The notes under the pieces: model-generated
Told to the model about the DNA's origin: nothing
The model's input: only the letters and a program-made list of their open reading frames with translations
Database searches by the model: none
In this document: one piece after another, positions 1 through 6,709 of the stretch
Layout of the letters: each line of letters opens with the position of its first letter
Position numbering within the stretch: position 1 is the stretch's first letter
Program-made: the position numbers and the translations under genes
Source: an uncultured Eubacterium sp.
GTDB lineage: Bacteria; Bacillota; Clostridia; Lachnospirales; Lachnospiraceae
Reading direction: 5' to 3'
Assembly (NCBI GenBank): GCA_904502145.1
Contig: CAJGDH010000040.1
Location: 1-11,602, forward strand
Length of the DNA stretch: 11,602 bases

Positions 1-92
1 GGATAGGTTTCGCACTTGTTTTTGATATATCGCAAAAACTCTTCTCTGCATATTGCGTCAAACAGCTCTTCTTTGGTTCTATAACCGTCCAT
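1..92 (-). CDS. Unidentified partial gene start overlapping the potA frame
   Basis: An ATG at 90-92 is preceded by a strong AAGGAGG site (about 7 nt spacing), and the frame stays open to the window edge. The visible 30 residues begin MDGYRTKEELFDAIC and continue as a charged, helix-like segment ending KNKCETY. I do not recognise the family. It does not look like the membrane-spanning N-terminus expected of the permease PotB, the usual neighbour of potA. Third codon positions are poorer in G and C than in the body of potA. The start lies inside the still-open potA frame, in another frame, so one of the two must end or begin differently from the simple reading. The ribosome-binding site and the protein-like residues support a real gene, but only 92 bases are visible. 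Confidence 0.45.
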   Translation of the reverse strand, partial: MDGYRTKEELFDAICREEFLRYIKNKCETY

Positions 93-1336
93 ATACGCCC
101 TCCTTTTTCAGTCTTTCCTGAAGCTTTCTTCTTCCTCTGGTCGATCTCATCTCCGTTGGCATCCAGCAGCCTTCCGTCCTCGGAGAGTCTGCTGCCATGA
201 ATGATTCCGGTGAGATCCACATCAAGGATCTTGTCATTGTATTCAAGTTTATGGTCGGAATTTATGTTTGCAAGGAAGAAATTGGTGTTGTCCTCAGCGA
301 TCATGATATGGATATTGTCCGGATCCACGATCATCCCCACCCGGTCACCGACTTTGGAGGAGTGGACCGTCTGGACAACGATCTCATTCTTTCCTGACTC
401 TACCGTGATCTCATAATGGATCCCTTTGAAGATGACGGAAGTGACGATCCCCCGGATCGTCCCTTTGGAGGGCTCCGTAAAGATCACATCCTCCGGTCTT
501 ACTACGGCGGTGATGTGGGTACCTTCTTCAAAGTCATCCACACAGTCGAACTCTGCCCCGCAGAATCTGGCTTTCAGTTTGCCGGTCATGATCCCGTTGA
601 AGATATTGCTGTCACCGATAAAGTCGGCGACAAATACGGTGGCGGGTTCATTGTAGATATCTTCCGGAGTGCCGATCTGCTGGATGGTCCCTTCATTCAT
701 GACCACGATCTTATCGGACATGGTGAGGGCTTCCTCCTGATCATGGGTAACATAGATAAAAGTGATGCCCAGTTCATCATGCATCTCCTTAAGTTCAAGC
801 TGCATCTCTTTTCTCATCTTAAGGTCAAGAGCACCTAAAGGCTCATCAAGAAGAAGGATCTCCGGCTCGTTCACCAGAGCCCTGGCGATGGCCACCCTCT
901 GCTGCTGTCCGCCGGAAAGGGTGCTGATCCGTCGGTTTTCAAAACCCTCTAAGTCCACCAGTTCAAGGACCTTCTTCACCTTTCTGCTGATGACGTTTTT
1001 CTCCATCTTTTTCTGTCTTAAGCCGAAGGAGATATTGTCGTAGATATTCATATGGGGAAAGAGGGCGTACCGCTGGAACACCGTATTGATGGGCCGCTTG
1101 TTGGGAGGAAGATGAGTGATATCCTCCCCGTTCAGCAGGATCTCCCCTTCCGTCGGCATCTCAAAACCGGCGATCATCCTGAGGGTAGTTGTCTTGCCGC
1201 ATCCGGAGGGTCCCAGAAATGTGACAAATTCCCCCTGTTTTACAGAGAGATTAAAGTCGGATACCGCGACAAATCCATTATCCTCAAAGGTTTTGTTGAT
1301 GTGTTTCAGCTCTATGATGTTCTTGGCATGGTCCAT
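1..1336 (-). CDS. potA: Spermidine/putrescine-type ABC transporter ATP-binding protein (3' end outside the window)
   Basis: ATPase subunit of an ABC importer, probably for polyamines. It would sit on the cytoplasmic face bound to PotB/PotC-type permeases. Visible motifs are Walker A GPSGCGKTT (residues 42-50), the Q-loop at Gln88, the signature LSGGQQQRVA (140-149), Walker B ILLLDEP (160-166), D-loop GALD and switch His198. A C-terminal TOBE-like region follows (about 240-350). The ATG at 1334-1336 follows AGGAGGG with suitable spacing and has its own promoter and a leader terminator. By position 92 the protein is already about 414 residues, longer than the usual 350-390, and the frame is still open at base 1. 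The last part is lysine-rich and its third-position GC falls, so the true end may be near base 100 or altered by an indel. The ABC family is certain. The substrate is inferred from PotA-like sequence, since no permease or binding protein is visible. Confidence 0.88.
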   Translation of the reverse strand, partial: MDHAKNIIELKHINKTFEDNGFVAVSDFNLSVKQGEFVTFLGPSGCGKTTTLRMIAGFEMPTEGEILLNGEDITHLPPNKRPINTVFQRYALFPHMNIYDNISFGLRQKKMEKNVISRKVKKVLELVDLEGFENRRISTLSGGQQQRVAIARALVNEPEILLLDEPLGALDLKMRKEMQLELKEMHDELGITFIYVTHDQEEALTMSDKIVVMNEGTIQQIGTPEDIYNEPATVFVADFIGDSNIFNGIMTGKLKARFCGAEFDCVDDFEEGTHITAVVRPEDVIFTEPSKGTIRGIVTSVIFKGIHYEITVESGKNEIVVQTVHSSKVGDRVGMIVDPDNIHIMIAEDNTNFFLANINSDHKLEYNDKILDVDLTGIIHGSRLSEDGRLLDANGDEIDQRKKKASGKTEKGGRIWTVIEPKKSCLTQYAEKSFCDISKTSAKPI

Positions 1337-1382
1337 GAAACAAACCCTCCTGATCAATACATTTCCTAAGGTTGACAGTCCT

Positions 1383-1405
1383 GAAAAAACGGGCCGAAAC
1401 AGCCC
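1383..1405 (-). terminator. Compact intrinsic terminator in the potA leader (candidate attenuator)
   Basis: Read on the minus strand, GGGCTG-TTT-CGGCCC forms a six-pair stem with one G-U pair and a three-base loop. It is followed by G and a run of six T (1384-1389). It lies between the potA promoter and the potA start, so it would stop transcripts before the gene unless antitermination occurs. Confidence 0.7.
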
Positions 1406-1451
1406 TTATACAGTAAGTAGGCATACTCATCCAATTTAATGTTGCATGATA

Positions 1452-1479
1452 ATTATACCTGTTCTATATGCAAAGTCAA
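1452..1479 (-). promoter_or_regulatory. Sigma-A promoter of potA
   Basis: On the minus strand TTGACT (1474-1479) and TATAAT (1452-1457) are separated by 16 bases, a near-consensus housekeeping promoter. Transcription would start near 1445, giving a leader of about 109 nt before the potA ATG. Confidence 0.85.
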
Positions 1480-1507
1480 TCAAAAATAAATGGCGGTGGT
1501 CCGGAAC

Positions 1508-1568
1508 AAAAAAATCCACCCTGAAGCAGGAAAAAGAAGCTGTTTTCTTCTTTCTCTTCAGAATGGAT
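1508..1568 (-). terminator. Large stem-loop with U tract
   Basis: On the minus strand an imperfect long stem pairs ATCCA with TGGAT at its base, CTGAAG with CTTCAG in the middle and AGAAG with CTTCT near the loop. It spans 1514-1568 and is followed directly by seven T (1508-1514). This is a good rho-independent terminator. It closes the structured region upstream of potA and lies just before the potA promoter. Confidence 0.72.
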
Positions 1569-1670
1569 CCGATGAAGCTTTTCTTCCGGTCCGGCATCCC
1601 TGTCCCAGGATGTGACAGATCCTGAAAAAATGGGGGCCAAATCGTCTTTCAGGGCTGAAAAAGGGCATAG

Positions 1671-1699
1671 AAAAAGCAGGAAATGATAATCCCCTGCTC
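1671..1699 (-). terminator. Hairpin with short U tract inside the intergenic RNA region
   Basis: On the minus strand AGCAGG (1694-1699) pairs with CCTGCT (1676-1681), extendable through two G-U pairs to nine base pairs. It is followed by TTTTTCT. This is a moderate intrinsic terminator or an internal element of the candidate RNA. Confidence 0.5.
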
Positions 1700-1753
1700 T
1701 TACCACACCATTACTCGTCCAATAAATAATGGTTTCCTGTTTCAACCGACCTC

Positions 1754-1782
1754 ATTATATTATGAAAAAACAACACAGTAAA
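1754..1782 (-). promoter_or_regulatory. Candidate promoter upstream of the structured intergenic RNA
   Basis: On the minus strand TATAAT (1754-1759) is a perfect -10 element. TTTACT (1777-1782), 17 bases upstream, matches four of six -35 positions. The surrounding DNA is very A+T-rich, so a chance -10 match is possible. Predicted start of transcription is near 1747. Confidence 0.45.
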
Positions 1783-1895
1783 TGGTAAAAAAACATTCTT
1801 TCCTATAAATCTTTGTTATAATTTAAACCGATTATATTTTAAAAAAGTATCATTTTTTTACCCGTGAAGGAAGGTATTGCTTTTGTCTGTTTTTT
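1783..1895. other. A+T-rich intergenic stretch after the UPF0210 gene
   Basis: No gene is visible here. The DNA has runs of A and T and only A/T-based palindromes, for example six A and six T flanking GTATCA around 1841-1858. No G+C-rich terminator directly follows the UPF0210 gene, so its transcript probably ends at the hairpins further down (1671-1699 or 1508-1568). Confidence 0.5.
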
Positions 1896-3260
1896 TCAGT
1901 TTTTAAAAGAGTGGATGGGGGCCGGAATCCTCCCGCCGCGATCGATAAATGCGCTGCAGTCAAAGCGGTTTACCGGCATGATGGGGGCATGGCCCAGCAG
2001 ACCTCCGAATTCCACCGAGTCTCCCACATCTTTTCCGATCACCGGAATGATCCGGACGGCTGTGGTCTTCTGATTGACCATGCCGAGGGCCATCTCATCC
2101 GCAATGATCCCGGAGATGGTGCTGGCTTTCACATTGCCGGGAATGGCGATCATGTCAAGCCCCACGGAACAGACACAGGTCATTGCTTCAAGCTTCTCCA
2201 GGGTAAGGGCCCCTGCTTCTACGGCGTCGATCATCCGCTGGTCCTCACTGACCGGGATAAAGGCTCCGCTTAATCCCCCAACATAGGAGGAAGCCATGAC
2301 TCCGCCTTTCTTCACCTGGTCATTGAGCAGGGCCAGGGCAGCGGTGGTTCCGGGAGCACCGGCATATTCCAGGCCAATCTCCTCAAGGATCTCCCCCACG
2401 CTGTCTCCCACTGCCGGTGTAGGAGCCAGAGACAGGTCGATGATCCCGAAAGGAACACCCAGCCTTTTTGAAGCTTCCCTTGCCACAAGCTGGCCTACCC
2501 GGGTAACCTTGAAGGCGGTCTTTTTGATGGTCTCGCAGAGGACCTCGAAATTCTGGCCGCGTACATTTTCTATGGCTCTTTTCACCACTCCGGGACCGCT
2601 TACGCCCACATTGATGACACAGTCCGCCTCAGTGACTCCGTGAAAAGCACCTGCCATAAAGGGATTGTCGTCGGGGGCATTGGTGAAGACCACCAGCTTG
2701 GCATTTCCGATGGAATCCCGGTCTTTGGTAAGTTCCGATGTTTCCAGGATGATCTCCCCCAGAAGCTTAACGGCGTCCATATTGATCCCGGTCTTGGTGG
2801 ATCCCACATTGACGGAGCTGCAGACCCTCTCCGTGCCGGCCAGAGCCATGGGAATGGAACGGATCAGCATCTCATCCGCCGGAGTCATCCCCTTGTTGAC
2901 CAGGGCGGAATAACCTCCGATGAAATTCACGCCGACTTCATGGGCACAACGGTCCAGTTCCCGGGCAATCCGGAAGAAGTCCTCAGGCTTTTTACAGCAT
3001 CTTCCCCCCACCAGGGCGATGGGTGTGACGGAGATCCGTTTGTTCACGATGGGTATGCCGTACTCCAGCTCAATGTCCTGCCCGGTCTTCACCAGGTTTT
3101 TTGCCCGATCGGTGATCTTCCGGTAAATATTATTGCAACATTCCTCGAGAGAATCACTGATGCAATCCAGGAGGCTGATCCCCATGGTGATGGTCCTGAC
3201 ATCAAGATTCATCTCGTGGATCATCTTATTGGTTTCAATCACTTCATTAACGTTTAACAT
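1896..3260 (-). CDS. UPF0210 / DUF711 (PFL-like fold) protein
   Basis: A 454-residue protein of the UPF0210 family, for which I know no established activity. Known structures place the family near the pyruvate formate-lyase-like fold, but it is not a proven glycyl-radical enzyme. Family landmarks visible are LDVRTITMGISLLDC (19-33), VGGRCCKKPEDF (84-95), VNFIGGYSALVNKG (111-124) and SSVNVGSTKTGINMDA (148-163), with a glycine- and alanine-rich second half. The start at 3260 is preferred: AGGAGGG sits just before that ATG, whereas the in-frame ATG 15 bases upstream would put the ribosome-binding site inside the coding sequence. It lies 19 bases after the ACT-domain gene. This pairing recurs widely in bacteria and suggests the small ACT protein regulates or partners this one. 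Confidence 0.93.
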   Translation of the reverse strand: MLNVNEVIETNKMIHEMNLDVRTITMGISLLDCISDSLEECCNNIYRKITDRAKNLVKTGQDIELEYGIPIVNKRISVTPIALVGGRCCKKPEDFFRIARELDRCAHEVGVNFIGGYSALVNKGMTPADEMLIRSIPMALAGTERVCSSVNVGSTKTGINMDAVKLLGEIILETSELTKDRDSIGNAKLVVFTNAPDDNPFMAGAFHGVTEADCVINVGVSGPGVVKRAIENVRGQNFEVLCETIKKTAFKVTRVGQLVAREASKRLGVPFGIIDLSLAPTPAVGDSVGEILEEIGLEYAGAPGTTAALALLNDQVKKGGVMASSYVGGLSGAFIPVSEDQRMIDAVEAGALTLEKLEAMTCVCSVGLDMIAIPGNVKASTISGIIADEMALGMVNQKTTAVRIIPVIGKDVGDSVEFGGLLGHAPIMPVNRFDCSAFIDRGGRIPAPIHSFKN

Positions 3261-3279
3261 AATCCCTCCTGCCATAAGG

Positions 3280-3561
3280 TCAGATCCTGTGCATCATCTG
3301 AAAGATCTCTTCATGCTGTGCCTGAATGACCACGCCGATCTTCTCACCCAGAACCTGCAGATCCCTGGCCATATCCGGGAAGCTTTTCTCCACCTCAGCG
3401 GACTCTACGATCATCATCATGTTGAAATATCCGCCTGTGATGGTCTGACTGATATCCAGGATGTTGATCCCGTTATCCGCAAGATAGGTGCAGACTTTGG
3501 CGATGATTCCTACCGAATCCTTGCCGATCACGGTGATGATGGATTTCTTTAATTCACTCAT
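3280..3561 (-). CDS. ACT-domain protein, UPF0237 family
   Basis: A 93-residue protein that is essentially a single ACT domain. It opens KKSIITVIGKDSVGIIAKVC, the typical first strand and helix with the glycine-containing ligand turn, followed by LADNGINILDISQTI and the strand NMMMIVES. ACT domains bind small ligands, often amino acids, and control partner proteins. The ligand of this family is not known to me. The ATG follows AAGGAGG with five bases between. It sits 69 bases downstream of the YycJ-like gene and 19 bases upstream of the UPF0210 gene, so the three are probably one transcript. A short inverted repeat at 3574-3592 lies just before its ribosome-binding site. Confidence 0.93.
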   Translation of the reverse strand: MSELKKSIITVIGKDSVGIIAKVCTYLADNGINILDISQTITGGYFNMMMIVESAEVEKSFPDMARDLQVLGEKIGVVIQAQHEEIFQMMHRI

Positions 3562-3573
3562 ATTTTCCTCCTT

Positions 3574-3592
3574 ATGTCATGAGGGCTGACAT
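3574..3592. repeat. Short inverted repeat before the ACT-domain gene
   Basis: ATGTCA (3574-3579) and TGACAT (3587-3592) flank a seven-base loop, immediately upstream of the AAGGAGG of the ACT-domain gene. In RNA it could form a small hairpin near the ribosome-binding site. There is no U tract, so it is not a terminator. It may be chance. Confidence 0.35.
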
Positions 3593-3630
3593 CATCCCAG
3601 TTCAACCCCTTATTGAAGAGGGAGTCACAA

Positions 3631-4443
3631 TCAAACCTGATGTATATTCTTCGTTTCACTGTATGTTGGTTCCGTGCGGCTGGCGATCTTCAGACTGACC
3701 GGATGCCGGTCAAGATCTATCCCGTGAAGCGACAATTCAACCTTCACAGTCTCGTAGGCCAGATCAGCATAATTATTCTCCTTGCTCAGATGTCCGAGAA
3801 AGACATGTCTGGTATCTTCCCCGATGATCTTAGAGAGGAACTGCCCTGCCCTCTCGTTGGACATATGGCCTTTATTGCCCATGATCCTCCGCTTCAGGGG
3901 GTAGGGATAGGGTCCTACCATCAGCATATTGAGGTCGTGGTTCGACTCCACAAGAAGGGAGGAACACCCCTTCATCTTCTCCACAAGATAGTCATCAAAT
4001 GTACCGAAATCCGTGGCGATCCCTGCCTTTTCCCTGCCGTCCGAGAAGGTGTAGCAGACCGGATCGGCCGCATCATGGAGTACACGGCTGGCCTCCACCC
4101 TGATGCCTTCCACCTGAAACGGGTGGTCAGGCAGGACTGAACTAAAGAGAGAAGGATCCACCTGACCCACGGAAGAATTCCCCAGGATCTGGTCAATGGT
4201 CTTCCCCGTGGCATAGACAGGAACCGGATACTTCCTGAGAAATACCCCGAGTCCTGATATGTGGTCGATGTGTTCGTGGGTGATAAAAATCCCGGATAAA
4301 GCGGCGGGATCCACAGAAAGGGACCGCAGTGTATCCACGATCCTTTTCCGGCTCACTCCGGCATCCACCAGAAAATGTCTGTTTTCTGTGCTGATCAGTA
4401 TGCTGTTGCCGCTGCTGCCGCTGGCAATACTCGTCAAAATCAT
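3631..4443 (-). CDS. yycJ: Metallo-beta-lactamase-fold hydrolase, YycJ/WalJ family
   Basis: A 270-residue soluble metal-dependent hydrolase. YycJ/WalJ proteins are reported to act as DNA exonucleases in repair, and in Bacillus the gene sits beside walRK. The sequence opens with the family hallmark IASGSSGNS (6-14). Metal ligands visible are HEHIDH (56-61), His123, Asp145, VESNHD (165-170), GHMSN (192-196) and LGHLSKENN (216-224), so the metal site looks complete. There is no signal peptide. The start is set by the conserved N-terminus. Its ribosome-binding site is weak: AGAAGG about 12 bases upstream, within a short direct repeat. It lies only 37 bases after the terminator of tRNA-Leu with no clear promoter between. 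Here the gene heads an operon with the ACT and UPF0210 genes rather than lying next to walRK. Confidence 0.92.
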   Translation of the reverse strand: MILTSIASGSSGNSILISTENRHFLVDAGVSRKRIVDTLRSLSVDPAALSGIFITHEHIDHISGLGVFLRKYPVPVYATGKTIDQILGNSSVGQVDPSLFSSVLPDHPFQVEGIRVEASRVLHDAADPVCYTFSDGREKAGIATDFGTFDDYLVEKMKGCSSLLVESNHDLNMLMVGPYPYPLKRRIMGNKGHMSNERAGQFLSKIIGEDTRHVFLGHLSKENNYADLAYETVKVELSLHGIDLDRHPVSLKIASRTEPTYSETKNIHQV

Positions 4444-4451
4444 AGATCTGT

Positions 4452-4479
4452 AAAACCTTCTTTTTTAAAAACCTTCTTT
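4452..4479. repeat. Tandem direct repeat before yycJ
   Basis: Two adjacent copies of AAAACCTTCTTT on the plus strand (4452-4463 and 4468-4479) lie between the tRNA terminator and the yycJ start. Read on the minus strand, each copy contains AGAAGG, a weak ribosome-binding sequence. Confidence 0.55.
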
Positions 4480-4520
4480 AAAAACAAAAGCTGAGAACCT
4501 CAGATCAATGAGTTCTCAGC
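4480..4520 (-). terminator. Intrinsic terminator of tRNA-Leu
   Basis: On the minus strand GCTGAGAAC pairs perfectly with GTTCTCAGC (4490-4520), with CTCA/TGAG able to extend the stem inward. TTTTGTTTTT follows. It lies 12 bases after the tRNA 3' end, so this is the expected end of the tRNA transcript. Confidence 0.92.
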
Positions 4521-4531
4521 CAATAAAATCA

Positions 4532-4614
4532 TGCCGGCCGCGGGACTTGAACCCGCACGTGGTCACCCACAACAGATTTTGAGTCTGCCTCGTCTGCCAT
4601 TCCGACAGGCCGGC
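4532..4614 (-). tRNA. tRNA-Leu, anticodon CAA
   Basis: An 83-nt class II tRNA. The acceptor stem GCCGGCC/GGCCGGC has seven perfect pairs and the discriminator base is A, as expected for leucine. The anticodon loop CTCAAAA gives anticodon CAA, which reads UUG. A long variable arm (GTGG/CCAC) and a T arm GCGGG/CCCGC with loop TTCAAGT are present. No CCA end is encoded (the bases after the discriminator are TG), so CCA must be added by nucleotidyltransferase. Confidence 0.97.
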
Positions 4615-4628
4615 TTATCAACTCATCC

Positions 4629-4657
4629 ATCGTAACATGGGTGAGTGATAAAGTCAA
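4629..4657 (-). promoter_or_regulatory. Promoter of tRNA-Leu
   Basis: On the minus strand TTGACT (4652-4657) and TACGAT (4629-4634) are separated by 17 bases. Transcription would begin about eight bases before the mature tRNA. The -35 element starts just after the Nudix gene ends. Confidence 0.8.
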
Positions 4658-4670
4658 CAAGATATCCCTG

Positions 4671-5123
4671 CTAAAAATACTTTTTGCTGCCCCACAGGTT
4701 GGCTTTTTTCAAATCCAGATATTCGTGATATGCGTCTTCAAGTATCTGTTTTTCGTTTGGAAATCTGAGAAGATGATAGGCCTCATGAAACTTATAGTAG
4801 CCTGAATCCACAAAGTATTCCTCACGCTGAGGCTTGGAATAATAGGAGTCTGCCATCATGAGATACCAGTGAACATCCTTATCCACCACATCATGGGCGG
4901 TATTGAATGTGTAGGAGCTCTTGCCGATATACTTGATAATGCTGGCCCTTGCACCGGTCTCTTCGCGAACCTCCCTGATGGCCGTATCCTTATAATCCTC
5001 TCCTTCTTCTACTGTTCCCTTCGGAAGAACCCATCCTTCATATCTGTTCTTGTAATTCTTGAACAGAAGCAGGATCTTCCCTCTGAAAATAACCACACCA
5101 CCACAGCTTGTTGCCTTGATCAT
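4671..5123 (-). CDS. Nudix hydrolase, possibly a dinucleoside polyphosphate or nucleotide pyrophosphatase
   Basis: A 150-residue enzyme of the Nudix superfamily, which hydrolyses nucleoside diphosphates linked to another group. The Nudix box is complete: a GTVEEGEDY start, then REVREETGA with the catalytic glutamates. WVLPKG just before the box and LRFPNEKQILEDA near the C-terminus resemble Ap4A hydrolase-like and diphosphoinositol-type members, so diadenosine polyphosphates are a reasonable guess. The substrate cannot be fixed from sequence. The ATG at 5121-5123 is chosen because AGGAGGTG lies eight bases upstream. A longer frame from an upstream TTG would place that site inside the gene. 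It has its own promoter, and no terminator separates it from the tRNA-Leu downstream. Confidence 0.9.
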   Translation of the reverse strand: MIKATSCGGVVIFRGKILLLFKNYKNRYEGWVLPKGTVEEGEDYKDTAIREVREETGARASIIKYIGKSSYTFNTAHDVVDKDVHWYLMMADSYYSKPQREEYFVDSGYYKFHEAYHLLRFPNEKQILEDAYHEYLDLKKANLWGSKKYF

Positions 5124-5174
5124 GGCATACACCTCCTGTGCAAACAATCATGGGTGTGTTCTACACTTAACATG

Positions 5175-5203
5175 ATTATAGCAAAGATGGTGAATAATGG
5201 CAA
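5175..5203 (-). promoter_or_regulatory. Promoter of the Nudix gene
   Basis: On the minus strand TTGCCA (5198-5203) and a perfect TATAAT (5175-5180) are 17 bases apart. Transcription would start near 5168, about 45 nt before the Nudix ATG. No terminator is seen between this promoter and the end of the upstream PBP gene. Confidence 0.85.
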
Positions 5204-5233
5204 GCAAGAAACATAACAGGCCATTCCGGAGGG

Positions 5234-6709
5234 TCATTCCTCATTATGCTTACCTTCATACCAGGCATCGAAGACTCTTCTTGCAATGGGTACCGCATAG
5301 GTACTGCCGGCACCGGTATTTTCCGCGATGACACAGACCACCAGTTCGGGCTTTTTCTCTCCCACATAACCAACAAACCAGGCATGGGGGCTTTTCTTTT
5401 CATTTTCTGCCGTCCCGGTCTTCCCGGCAGCCGTGTAATGATCGGACTGTAATTCCGTGGCAGTCCCCTCGGTCACTGTCTTCCGGAGCATTTTGTTGAG
5501 TGCAGAGATTGCTTCCCTGTCTTCCAGACTGACCAGTTCCCTCGGCTTGAATTCACGGACGGTTACTCTGTCACCGGCCTGGATCTTCTCGGCCAGCATG
5601 GGCCTCATCATCACGCCGTTGTTGGCGATACAGCACATGACCAGGGCGTTGTGGAGTGGAGACATGAGGGTATTTCCCTGGCCGATGACGGTCTGAGGCA
5701 GCTCACTTGCTTCCGATTCCTCCGTGATCTTAAAACGGCTTTTGGTAACGGACAGGTCGGAACTGATCCTCTTGTTAAAGAGGAGGACCTCATTAAGGTC
5801 GATCAGCTGCTTCCGGTCAAGATCACAGCCCAGTGTGACAAAAGCCGTATTGCAGGAATGGGCGAAGGCCTCATCCAGCGTCTCCTTCCCGTGTTCCGCC
5901 TCCTTATAGCAATGGATCTTCACATTGTTTACGATGGTTTCCCCTTTACATTTGTAATGAAAATCGTGATAACTGTGAAGGTGCTCCCTGATGTATTCCA
6001 GAGCCGTGATACACTTGTAGGTCGATCCCGGGGGATAAAGTCCCTGAGTATTCCGGTTCAGGAGAACACTGCTTGTTTCATCATTTATGATGTCCTCCCA
6101 GATATCGCCTAGGGTATTGGGATCATAATCCGGCTTGGATACCATGGCACGGATCTTTCCGGTGGCAGGTTCGATGGCCACCACCGCCCCCCTGTAATCA
6201 TCAAGAGCGTCGTAGGCGGCCTCCTGAAGATCCGGGTCCAGTGTAGTCACCAGGTCATCCCCCGGATTCTTACGCTGGTTGATGCTGTTGGTAAGCTGGG
6301 TGGTCAGGTCGATATGGGAGGTGAGCAGCGCATAATTAAAGACTGATTCCAGTCCGCTCTGTCCGTGGTCGGCATAGCCCACCACATGAGCAAAGACCCT
6401 CCCGTAGGGGTAAACTCTCCGTTCCTCCCCATCTTCCCTTTTCGTTTCCGCCAGAGTCAGTCCGTCAGCACTCAGGATCCTGCCGCGGATGATCTGTTCC
6501 TTCAGGTTCTCTGTCCGCTTGTTGTAGGGATTGGCAATGACCCTTTCTGAATCGACCACCATAAAACGGATGAGGTAGCCGATCATCCCGAAAAAGAGCA
6601 GGACGATAAAGAGGCAGGAATAGAAGAAGTAGCGGTTGGTCCGCATAGGCCTGCCTTCTTTCGGAAGAAAGAGAGAAAACAGAGACTGAAAAATATTCTT
6701 ATTCTTCAT
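5234..6709 (-). CDS. Class B penicillin-binding protein (PbpA-like transpeptidase)
   Basis: A 491-residue peptidoglycan transpeptidase anchored by one N-terminal membrane segment (about 28-48) with its catalytic domain outside the membrane. Active-site motifs are complete: STYK (229-232, nucleophile Ser229), SCN (285-287) and KTGTA (430-434). The N-terminal part (NPYNKRTENLKEQIIRGRIL) and overall length match short PbpA-type proteins such as mycobacterial PbpA. There are no PASTA domains. Two adjacent ATGs (6712, 6709) follow AGGAGG. The second has better spacing and is used here. A longer in-frame start would give an Arg/Lys-rich leader that is only the acidic tail of the upstream gene read in another frame. 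It overlaps the SEDS gene, its expected polymerase partner. Division or elongation role cannot be decided. Confidence 0.94.
   Translation of the reverse strand: MKNKNIFQSLFSLFLPKEGRPMRTNRYFFYSCLFIVLLFFGMIGYLIRFMVVDSERVIANPYNKRTENLKEQIIRGRILSADGLTLAETKREDGEERRVYPYGRVFAHVVGYADHGQSGLESVFNYALLTSHIDLTTQLTNSINQRKNPGDDLVTTLDPDLQEAAYDALDDYRGAVVAIEPATGKIRAMVSKPDYDPNTLGDIWEDIINDETSSVLLNRNTQGLYPPGSTYKCITALEYIREHLHSYHDFHYKCKGETIVNNVKIHCYKEAEHGKETLDEAFAHSCNTAFVTLGCDLDRKQLIDLNEVLLFNKRISSDLSVTKSRFKITEESEASELPQTVIGQGNTLMSPLHNALVMCCIANNGVMMRPMLAEKIQAGDRVTVREFKPRELVSLEDREAISALNKMLRKTVTEGTATELQSDHYTAAGKTGTAENEKKSPHAWFVGYVGEKKPELVVCVIAENTGAGSTYAVPIARRVFDAWYEGKHNEE

Larger units (their letters stand above)
1508..1747 (-). 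ncRNA. Candidate structured noncoding RNA unit, about 240 nt
   Basis: The stretch lies between a candidate promoter (1754-1782) and a strong terminator (1508-1568) and has no convincing gene. Several hairpins can be drawn by eye on the minus strand. Arms at 1728-1734 and 1708-1714 (ACCATTA/TAATGGT) form the first. The second is at 1676-1699 with a short U tract. Arms at 1648-1654 and 1622-1628 (CCTGAAA/TTTCAGG) form the third. At 1595-1616 two pairings exclude each other (CTGTC/GACAG or CATCCT/GGGATG). An 89-residue frame with a TTG start runs through it, but its start would be almost at the 5' end of the transcript and the product is low-complexity, Phe-rich sequence. I recognise no known RNA family. 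It could instead be a decayed gene or a long 3' UTR of the upstream operon. Confidence 0.4.

Noticed and set aside
197..1439. Several plus-strand open frames across the left region
   Set aside because: They lie antisense to potA, lack ribosome-binding sites, and give compositionally odd proteins. The minus-strand frame has all ABC ATPase motifs.
1476..1745. Minus-strand frame of 89 codons with a TTG start upstream of potA
   Set aside because: The ribosome-binding site is poor and the product is Phe-rich and low in complexity. The frame runs through hairpins and ends in the -35 element of the potA promoter. A structured noncoding region explains it better.
1508..1747. T-box leader
   Set aside because: AGGGTGGA near 1517 recalls the T-box core, but the following ACCGCG is missing, it lies in the terminator stem rather than before it, and the gene downstream is a transporter ATPase with its own promoter.
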